Shown here piece after piece: positions 31,413 to 37,401 of a stretch of DNA of 37,401 nucleotides; position 1 is the stretch's first letter, and each line of letters starts with the position of its first letter. The DNA comes from DAOMFM01 sp035429825. Lineage in GTDB: Bacteria > Acidobacteriota > Blastocatellia > UBA7656 > JADIYM01. A program made the position numbers and the translations under genes. The notes beneath the pieces were generated by a model, which was not told the origin of the DNA, ran no database searches, and was given only the letters and a program-made list of their open reading frames with translations. Where the stretch lies: the NCBI GenBank assembly GCA_044224215.1, contig JBGAKX010000034.1, positions 1-37,401 on the forward strand. Direction: 5' to 3'.

Positions 31413-31458
31413 TTGCTCTTTGAGTGTTACATCGGCATAATAGGAACGTGCGATGTAA
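31413..31458 (+). promoter_or_regulatory. Promoter and inverted operators for the CGNR gene
   Basis: -35 TTGCTC (31413-31418) and -10 CATAAT (31436-31441) are 17 bp apart, predicting +1 near 31448. TTACATCG (31427-31434) and CGATGTAA (31451-31458) are exact inverted copies that bracket the -10. A further TGTAAC lies at 31400-31405. The arrangement suits autorepression, possibly also of the divergent DinB-like gene. Confidence 0.55.
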
Positions 31459-31487
31459 TAGTCAAGAACTATTTTGAGGATTACAGA

Positions 31488-32051
31488 TTGGATTCGCCGG
31501 CACTCGATCTCCTGAACAGCGACTGGCGTGACTACCGCGGCAGTGGTCGGCACGAAGACCGGCTCGACAGTGCGGAGTGGGTCAGCGGCTTCGTCAGTCG
31601 GTGGGGTTTTTCCGAGGCCGGAACTCTTTCGAATGCAACGATTTCCAAGTTGCGAGCGTTGCGCGGCGTACTGCAGCGGATTGTCGATTCGCTCGTCGCG
31701 GGCGAGAGTCCGTCCGAGGGCGACATCGCAGCGATGAACGACGCGCTGGCTGCGTGTCCTCAGCGACGGTTGCTCGTGCGGGAGGGGACCGGTTTCCGGG
31801 TCGACTACGCACCGGATGGACGCGACTGGAACTGGGTCCGCGCCGAGATCGCGGCGTCGTTCGCAGAGATGCTCGCCGAGCACGATCCGCGCCGGATCAA
31901 GATGTGCGAGAACGATAACTGCCGCTGGGTGTTCTGCGACGAGAGCAAGAGTCGCAGCCGCCGGTGGTGCGAAGACACGTGCGGCAACCTCGTGAAGGTA
32001 CGGCGGTTTCGTCAGCGTCGTCGCGCCGAAGCGGCCCGCCCGGCAAAATAG
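31488..32051 (+). CDS. CGNR zinc-finger regulator (ABATE domain)
   Basis: A 187-aa putative transcription factor. The N-terminal ABATE-like domain starts LDSPALDLLNSDWRDYRGSG and is thought to sense a ligand. The C-terminal zinc finger is CENDNCRWVFCDESKSRSRR followed by WCEDTCGNLVKVRRFRQRRR, with the CGN-x-x-KVRRFR signature and a basic DNA-binding tail. The TTG at 31488 has GAGG 8 nt upstream and gives a family-like N-terminus; the upstream frame is AT-rich promoter. It sits divergently from the DinB-like gene. Confidence 0.88.
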   Translation: MDSPALDLLNSDWRDYRGSGRHEDRLDSAEWVSGFVSRWGFSEAGTLSNATISKLRALRGVLQRIVDSLVAGESPSEGDIAAMNDALAACPQRRLLVREGTGFRVDYAPDGRDWNWVRAEIAASFAEMLAEHDPRRIKMCENDNCRWVFCDESKSRSRRWCEDTCGNLVKVRRFRQRRRAEAARPAK

Positions 32052-32086
32052 CGGCGGGCGGGCCGAATTCGGAAGCGCTCAGTCGA

Positions 32087-33910
32087 TCAGGCGCCTGGCA
32101 GTTGCTTGCCCTTTGGCTCGGCGGACGGATCCGTGTCGCGTGCCTTGGGTGCGACAACTGTCTTGGACTGTGCCTCGATCTGACCCGGGGCCTCAGCTCC
32201 GTTCGACTTTGCGGATGTCTCGAACGATCCGAGCGCGTTGACGTCGATGCCGGCCTTGGCGAGAAGACCCTCGAGCACGGGCGTCAGGCCCATCGCCTTG
32301 ATCTGCTGGATCGCGTTGAACAGCACGTCCGGGCCAATCGCCATCACGCGCTTGATCGAGCCGTCGCCGTTCGCGGCGTGGCCCGAGTCATAGACCGTCA
32401 TGTTGTCGATCTGGCTGAGCGACGCGGTGACAGCCTCGGCGATCGGCTGCATGATCTTCTCGCCGGCGGCGCCGAGCGCGACCACGATTTCGGGCAGCCG
32501 GTCGAGCAGCACCGTGGTCAGAAACAGCTTGCGCTGCTCCTCGTCCATTCCGGCGTACGCGTCGACCATGAGCTTGCGGCCGGTCGCCTGCGCCGAGAGC
32601 TCAGCTTCCACGCCCGCCGCGCGCGCGAGCGCTTCGGCGCGCGTGCCGTCTGCATTTGCGAGCAGCAGCGCCTGCTGCGCCGCCGCGTTCGCAAGACCCG
32701 TCTCCTTGGCGACTTCGGCGCCCGCCAAGCCCGTCTCCTTGATGACTTCGGCCTGTGCGAGACCGGTCTGCCGCGTCACCTCGGCCTGCGAGAATCCGAT
32801 GGCCTTGGACTTCTGCGCCTGGCCCTCGCCTTCCATCTGCAGCGCCGTCCGCTCGGCGTTGGCCTTGGTCGTGCGCGCCGTGGCCTCGCCCTCGGCGGCA
32901 ATGACGACACGCTGCCGCTCGGCGTTCGCCTGCGTGATCGTCGTGGCCTGCAGTTCCGCCTCGTTGCGGCGCCGGACGGCGTCCTGCAGTCCGATTTCCG
33001 CCTCGGTCCGTGTGCGCTGGACCGCAACCTCCGCCTCGACGACGGCCTTCTTTGCGTCGGCCTCGGCGAACGGGCCGGCCTGCGACGTCGTCGCCTGCTG
33101 CCGGGCGACCTGGGCGTCGTACTCCGACGTCTTCATGATCTTGTCGCGCAGCGCCTGCGCGATCGCGGTCTCGTTCTGCGCGCGCGTCGTCTCGCCTTCC
33201 TTCTGCGCGTTCGTGGTGTCAATCGTCTGGCGGCGGGTCTGTTCGGCCTCCTGGATCATGGCCTCGGCCTTGATCTTGGCGATCATGGGCTTGCCGAGCG
33301 CCGAGATGACGCCGTTGTCGTCGCTGACTTCGAGAATGTTGAGGATCGTGACCTCGATCCCGAGGCTCTGCAGCTCGATGGCTGCCTCGGACTGGATCTT
33401 CGCGTTGAACTGGTCGCGCTCGGACAGGATCGTGTCCATGTTGATCTGGCCGACGACCACGCGCAGGTGGCCTTCCATGACGTTGCGCACCTTTGTCTGG
33501 ATGTCGTCCATCGAGCTGCGGCCAAAGTTCTCGGCGGCGCGCTTCAGCAGGTTCTCCTCCTTGCTGATCTTGCACGTCGCCATGGCGCGCATGTTGATCG
33601 GGATGCGGTCCTTGTTTGGCGCGTTCAGCAGGTCGAGCTCGAGCTGGAAGGCGCGAAGGTCGAGCTCGTATGCCTCGTTGATCACGGGCCAGACGATCAC
33701 GGCGCCGCCCGTCAGTGCCCGGAAGTCGCCGCCGCCGTAGAGGATCAGCGCCTTGTCGGGCGGGATCTTCTTGTAGCGGCTGAGGATGCCCGACAGCATC
33801 AGCACGATGATGACGACCGCAAAGACGATCATCAGGAGGGTTCGCAACTCGGGGGAGAGAAAGCTCCCGCCCCCCTGCGCCAGAATGTCGATTGCTGCGT
33901 GCTGCATCAT
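32087..33910 (-). CDS. Flotillin-like SPFH protein
   Basis: A 607-aa flotillin organising membrane microdomains. A membrane helix (LLMIVFAVVIIVLMLSGIL, about 23-41) precedes the SPFH domain (IPPDKALILYGGGD, PNKDRIPINMRAMATCKI, VVVGQINMDTILSERDQ). From about residue 230 a long Ala/Glu coiled coil follows, with three 11-residue units AEVTRQTGLAQ, AEVIKETGLAG, AEVAKETGLAN. The C-terminal 60 residues are disordered. ATG 33910 overlaps the NfeD stop (ATGA), so translation is coupled. NfeD-flotillin pairs are a common arrangement. Confidence 0.95.
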   Translation of the reverse strand: MMQHAAIDILAQGGGSFLSPELRTLLMIVFAVVIIVLMLSGILSRYKKIPPDKALILYGGGDFRALTGGAVIVWPVINEAYELDLRAFQLELDLLNAPNKDRIPINMRAMATCKISKEENLLKRAAENFGRSSMDDIQTKVRNVMEGHLRVVVGQINMDTILSERDQFNAKIQSEAAIELQSLGIEVTILNILEVSDDNGVISALGKPMIAKIKAEAMIQEAEQTRRQTIDTTNAQKEGETTRAQNETAIAQALRDKIMKTSEYDAQVARQQATTSQAGPFAEADAKKAVVEAEVAVQRTRTEAEIGLQDAVRRRNEAELQATTITQANAERQRVVIAAEGEATARTTKANAERTALQMEGEGQAQKSKAIGFSQAEVTRQTGLAQAEVIKETGLAGAEVAKETGLANAAAQQALLLANADGTRAEALARAAGVEAELSAQATGRKLMVDAYAGMDEEQRKLFLTTVLLDRLPEIVVALGAAGEKIMQPIAEAVTASLSQIDNMTVYDSGHAANGDGSIKRVMAIGPDVLFNAIQQIKAMGLTPVLEGLLAKAGIDVNALGSFETSAKSNGAEAPGQIEAQSKTVVAPKARDTDPSAEPKGKQLPGA

Positions 33911-34539
33911 GAACGCTCCTGCCACGTGTGGAATTCAGGCTGATCGTCGTCGGTGATGGCTTCGACGGTCGCGACCGTGCCGGCGATGCTCGTGATCCGG
34001 ACGCGTGAATCGCGCGGGATGTCGGCGCCGCTCGAGCGCGCGAGGAACGATGCGGTGTCGTTTCCGTTGATGCAGCGCACCTTGCCGACGCCTTCGCCGA
34101 TGATCGAGACGTCGACGACGCCGGTCCGTCCGACGAACTCCTCGAGCCGGTGTGTCGACGAGGTCTGCCGCTGGTAGAGAAACTTCAGGACGTAGAACCC
34201 GACGGCCGCGAGCGCGAGCCCGCATCCGGCGCCCGCCAGCAGAACGATCGGGGCCGGGAACCGGGAGGTCGCCGCAAAGTAGCCGCCGATTCCGAATCCG
34301 GCGACGAACAGAAAGACGGTGTTGAACGAAAAGAAACTGATCCCTTGCGACGTCCGCCCGCCACGGCCAGATCCACGGCCGCCGCGGCCGATGCCGCGTG
34401 TCAGGCCGTGGGAGTGATGAATTCCGCCGTGATGGAGACCGTTGCCGTTGTCGTCCCCGTGGTGTCCCCCAAAGATGAGCGACGCGAGGAGAAAGGTCAC
34501 CGCCGCAACCGTCAGGTAGAAGAAGAGTGTGGGTTCCAT
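33907..34539 (-). CDS. NfeD-like membrane protein with His-rich linker
   Basis: A 210-aa NfeD/YqiJ-like protein. Helix 1 (FFYLTVAAVTFLLASLIFGG), then a soluble Gly/His-rich linker (HHGDDNGNGLHHGGIHHSHG) and a GRGGRGSGRGG stretch. Two more helices follow (TVFLFVAGFGIGGYFAA, APIVLLAGAGCGLALAAVGFYVL). The C-terminal OB-fold domain begins VGRTGVVDVSIIGEGVGKV. The start MEPTLFFYL gives a proper membrane N-terminus. It assists the flotillin encoded next. The linker has seven His, which could bind metal; this is not a normal NfeD feature as far as I know. Confidence 0.9.
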   Translation of the reverse strand: MEPTLFFYLTVAAVTFLLASLIFGGHHGDDNGNGLHHGGIHHSHGLTRGIGRGGRGSGRGGRTSQGISFFSFNTVFLFVAGFGIGGYFAATSRFPAPIVLLAGAGCGLALAAVGFYVLKFLYQRQTSSTHRLEEFVGRTGVVDVSIIGEGVGKVRCINGNDTASFLARSSGADIPRDSRVRITSIAGTVATVEAITDDDQPEFHTWQERS

Positions 34540-34565
34540 CGCAGTGCCTGCGCATCGACAAGGCC

Positions 34566-34588
34566 GCACTCCCGGCATGCGGGAGTGC
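34566..34588. promoter_or_regulatory. Leader hairpin upstream of nfeD
   Basis: GCACTCCCG (34566-34574) pairs with CGGGAGTGC (34580-34588) around loop GCATG. It lies 27 nt before the NfeD start on the minus strand. It could be a leader structure or an operator. The rest of 34540-34754 shows no gene I can support. Confidence 0.4.
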
Positions 34589-34754
34589 GTGTCGCATGGC
34601 GCGTCGTGGTGGTCACTCTACAACCATGAATTCCGATCACAAAGGTCCCGGCGCGACGCGTTGGAAGGCGGCGGTTCGACTCCATTCGCGCGCATTCGAC
34701 GGCTATCGCAACGCGAAGCCGAGGCACCCTGACGCCACATCCCTTGCAAACGCC

Positions 34755-36842
34755 CTACTCGTCGTCGTCCGGCGCGCCGAGAATCTTCCCCGCCGTGCGC
34801 TTTGGTGGCGTGGCGGTCTTGCTATAGCGGATGACGTAATCCTCAATGATATTGAATGACCTCGAGCCGCCGAGTGCGCCGACGGGCTCCGCCGAGAACT
34901 CGAACGTCTTTCGCGTCACCGCCACCTGACGAAACACGTAGCTGTTTCGCTCGCCGCCGTTCACAAAGTCCTCCACGATATATCCACCCGTCACCAGCTC
35001 CTTCAACGATCCGAATCTGCCAGAGCGCGACTGGAAGGTAGCTTCGGCGCTGGCGAGCGTGCGCAGCGTGCCAATCGCGGCCGACTCGTTGGCGGCGCGA
35101 CGCGCGGCGACGAGACTCGGGATGGCGATCGCAGCCACGATGCCGATGATGGCTGGTGCGAGCGCCCTGTCGTCGTCGAGCCCGCAGTACACGCCCCCGG
35201 CCTCCTTGGTCACGGTAAACGACAGGCCGCGCTGCATCATTGACGCCGTCGTGAGCCCGCTGCCGCCGAGCCGCGGCGACTTGGCGAGGAGGTCGGCGAA
35301 CATCGCGCCGTACTCGCGGGTCACGCACACGGCGCCGATGGTCGAGCCGTTCAGCTGGCCGCGCAACGCGGTCACGTCGGGCGACGATGCAAGCGTCGAT
35401 TCGGCTGCCACGGCATCGATGGAGCGTTCCACCTGGGCAGGCTCGCCGAGGACGGCCATCGTCCCGACGATCGCGCACGCATACGACCCTCGTTGAATGA
35501 TGCGAGTCCCCTTGTAGTCGCGTTCGTCGGAATCGTCTGGCTTGGCAGGCCCGCCGAGCGAGCGAACGAGGCTGCCGAGTCCCCGACGCAGTACGTCGGC
35601 GTCGCGAGCGGGGATGACGACGAGCCATCGAGGTGGATGCATGTTGGGCGGAGTCTCGAACGCCCCGGCGATAGTCGGCGTGAGATCGAGTGCAAGCGAC
35701 ACTTCGTTGCCGACGGCCGGGAGAAACTCGCTGCGCAGTTTCATACCGAGCATCGGTTCGGCATGGGCCGCAAGCTGTTCGGCCTCGGTCGGCGCGGACT
35801 GGCCTGTCGCGTTGCTCGTGGTCGGCCGATTTGCAAAATCGAACATGCGTTCGAAATCGACGCCGAGCGATATGAGCGCCTGCATGCTCGAGGGCACGAC
35901 CTCGGCGGCATTGAGCGTTATCGCAGGAGCGTCGGTAGCGATCGTGATCAGGTTCTCCTTTGTCCGGTCGAGCTCGAGCAGGAGCTCGGATCGCCCGGGC
36001 GACGACGCCACTGCAAACCCGCGAACGCTGTCGAGGCGGACGAGCGATCGATCGTCTTCGGCGCTGCGTTTGGAGCCCGGGCTCGGCGTCGGGAGCGTCG
36101 CCACCGGATCGAACCAGATCAGCGACGTCGGATGGCTTGAGAGTCGCTCGCGCGCATCGGCAAAGGCAGGATGGTTGGCGAGACTCGTGGGAGCGCTTGC
36201 AGGATCTGCAGGCGTAAAGACTCCGTCGACGAGCGCCGGTGTGCCGATGACGAGCGTATCGCCCGCGACGGCATATGCCATTTCGGGCTCGCGTCCGGCA
36301 CGTGAAGGATTGATCAGGCGAACAACCGTCTGACCGTGCACAAGCGCTTCCTGGTTCTTTGACTTTGGCTCGACGTCGGCCAGCAGCCGAAGAAGCGGCT
36401 CGCGGAGCAGTTTGGCCGATTCCGCCGAAGGCGTGCGAATCAACGCAAGGAAGCCATAGCGTGTCTTGCCGGTCTGGAGTGACGCGCCGATGGCGATGTC
36501 GGAGTGTGTCAGGATCTTCACTTCGGCAGCCGAGAGAGGCAGGGACTCGACGCCCTGTTCGCCGAGCGCCTTTGCGATCCCATCGTAGAGCGCGTCGGAA
36601 CCGCCCATGCTCTCGAGCTGGGATTCGAAGTTGGAAAATTCGATGTACGTGCCCGCCTGCGGTGGGAAGCACTTGGCGAGATCCGTCGGAATCTTGACCT
36701 CAACCGGGGCCGGCGCCGGGGTGGGGACGGCGGAGGGCGGTTGGGGCTGCGGGCTCTGCTGCCGGAGCGGTGCGGCTGACGCAACGATTGACAGGGAAGC
36801 ACAAAGGGCGATCGCGCGAATCGCGGTGGATGCGAACTGCAT
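34755..36842 (-). CDS. Secreted protein with C-terminal pilin-like segment
   Basis: A 695-aa exported protein. Signal peptide near STAIRAIALCASLSIVASAA, then a Pro-rich stretch (QSPQPQPPSAVPTPAPAP). The body (about 50-560) is a DUF3352-like repeated alpha/beta fold, with VVGNEVSLALD-type and ALPSLESQL-type motifs; this match is loose. From residue 562, APAIIGIVAAIAIPSLVAA and the run RRAANESAAIGTLRTLASAE copy the second half of a type IV pilin N-terminal helix and its following region, then a beta part (GRFGSLKELVTGGYI). The prepilin cleavage motif is absent. Function unknown; a pilus- or envelope-linked role is inference. Confidence 0.75.
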   Translation of the reverse strand: MQFASTAIRAIALCASLSIVASAAPLRQQSPQPQPPSAVPTPAPAPVEVKIPTDLAKCFPPQAGTYIEFSNFESQLESMGGSDALYDGIAKALGEQGVESLPLSAAEVKILTHSDIAIGASLQTGKTRYGFLALIRTPSAESAKLLREPLLRLLADVEPKSKNQEALVHGQTVVRLINPSRAGREPEMAYAVAGDTLVIGTPALVDGVFTPADPASAPTSLANHPAFADARERLSSHPTSLIWFDPVATLPTPSPGSKRSAEDDRSLVRLDSVRGFAVASSPGRSELLLELDRTKENLITIATDAPAITLNAAEVVPSSMQALISLGVDFERMFDFANRPTTSNATGQSAPTEAEQLAAHAEPMLGMKLRSEFLPAVGNEVSLALDLTPTIAGAFETPPNMHPPRWLVVIPARDADVLRRGLGSLVRSLGGPAKPDDSDERDYKGTRIIQRGSYACAIVGTMAVLGEPAQVERSIDAVAAESTLASSPDVTALRGQLNGSTIGAVCVTREYGAMFADLLAKSPRLGGSGLTTASMMQRGLSFTVTKEAGGVYCGLDDDRALAPAIIGIVAAIAIPSLVAARRAANESAAIGTLRTLASAEATFQSRSGRFGSLKELVTGGYIVEDFVNGGERNSYVFRQVAVTRKTFEFSAEPVGALGGSRSFNIIEDYVIRYSKTATPPKRTAGKILGAPDDDE

Positions 36843-37010
36843 GGCGGGCCTCCTCGGGCGGGACGCTCCGTGCGGCAACGGTGCCGTTGGAGCACGCGAT
36901 GTTGAACACCCCTCGACTTCCACGCCGTGTTGCTGGCCGCAACTTCCAGATGTAGCGAATGTACAGGAACACCTGTCCTGCGACAAACGTTCGCCACGGA
37001 ACCGATCCCG

Positions 37011-37401
37011 CTACCCGAACCTCCGCGCATTCGCCCAGATCTCGGGCAGCGGGCGTTTCAGGCCGCGGCATATATAGATGATGGGGTGGTCACGGGTCTC
37101 TTCGTTGACGATCCCGTATGGGTTCGGCGTCTTGCCTGCGACTTCGACGAAGGTGAACACCTTCTCGAGATCCTCGCGGTTCGAGCCGAGCACGATCACC
37201 GTTTGAGGCGCGGGTGACCCGAATCCTCGTGCCCAGAACGAGTTCACTCCGCTGATTGCAGGTGGAAGTCCGTGCGCCGGACCAAACAGATTGATTGCGC
37301 CCGCTTCGCCGTAGTTGTCGCCAAATATCGCGGTGACCGCGCGTTCCTCGGGGGAGAGCGAGTTGAAGATTCGGGCCACTTCGCCGACGAGCTCGGGCCA
37401 G
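37011..37401 (-). CDS. ArnT-like glycosyltransferase, C-terminal part, cut by window edge
   Basis: The frame is open to the window edge (WPELVGEVARIFNSLSPEER is the first visible part) and ends at 37011. The 129 visible codons match the periplasmic C-terminal domain of GT39/ArnT-like enzymes: AIFGDNYGEAGAINLFGPAH, SGVNSFWARGFG, TVIVLG, GIVNEETRDHPIIYICRG. The catalytic, membrane-spanning part lies beyond the window, so the sugar donor cannot be judged. Internal GTG at 37379 is not taken as the start because coding continues upstream. Confidence 0.8.
   Translation of the reverse strand, partial: WPELVGEVARIFNSLSPEERAVTAIFGDNYGEAGAINLFGPAHGLPPAISGVNSFWARGFGSPAPQTVIVLGSNREDLEKVFTFVEVAGKTPNPYGIVNEETRDHPIIYICRGLKRPLPEIWANARRFG

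Noticed and set aside
34650..34720. T-loop-like GGTTCGACTCC resembling a tRNA
   Set aside because: Flanking bases cannot form the 5-bp T stem, and no acceptor, D or anticodon arms were found.

Overview
This is a GC-rich chromosomal window from what looks like a free-living Gram-negative bacterium. An Acidobacteriota-like host is my best guess: secreted metallopeptidases, FG-GAP proteins, pilin segments of the 'AIPSLVAARRAANES' type, PilT, and dispersed 'cgcaaaggcgc' and 'ccgcagat' intergenic palindromes. No rRNA, tRNA or ribosomal marker is present, so the phylum is inference. I saw no prophage, transposase or CRISPR array.

Layout. 1-198: two copies of a hairpin-bearing repeat. 199-3791: four overlapping genes for a two-ATPase, two-permease ABC-2 exporter. 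3799-3863: dispersed palindrome. 3892-6756: aminotransferase (+), then a small monooxygenase and a DEAD-box helicase (both -). 6935-11815 (+): a type II NADH dehydrogenase carrying a cyclic-nucleotide-binding domain, followed by a bufferin-type RiPP locus. That locus holds a 12-Cys precursor, a DUF692/MNIO enzyme, a DUF2063 partner, a second Cys-paired lipoprotein and a DoxX protein. 11832-14900 (-): a nitrosative-stress block of RIC di-iron repair protein, CRP/FNR regulator and NnrS-like haem membrane protein. Two matching operators lie 41.5 bp upstream of predicted start sites. 15106-15858: a TipA-like MerR regulator with a 19-bp-spacer promoter. 15929-22697: secreted FG-GAP protein, tyrosine phosphatase, M64 peptidase with inserted calcium-loop repeats, SirB1-like protein, and divergent endonuclease III. 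22767-28855: matrixin-like protease, Xaa-Pro aminopeptidase, a frameshifted GT2 synthase and PilT. 29104-32051: small orphan genes, a hydrolase, DinB and a CGNR regulator. 32087-34539: NfeD-flotillin pair. 34755-37401: secreted protein fused to a pilin-like segment, and the C-terminus of an ArnT-like glycosyltransferase.

The most notable system is the bufferin locus at 8697-11815. Its precursor is an exact duplication of a six-Cys block (spacing 6-6-7-6-6, period 39 residues). A terminator-like hairpin separates the precursor from the enzymes. A second, lipidated peptide repeats the C-x5-C pairs, also 39 residues apart, and may be an additional substrate anchored in a membrane.
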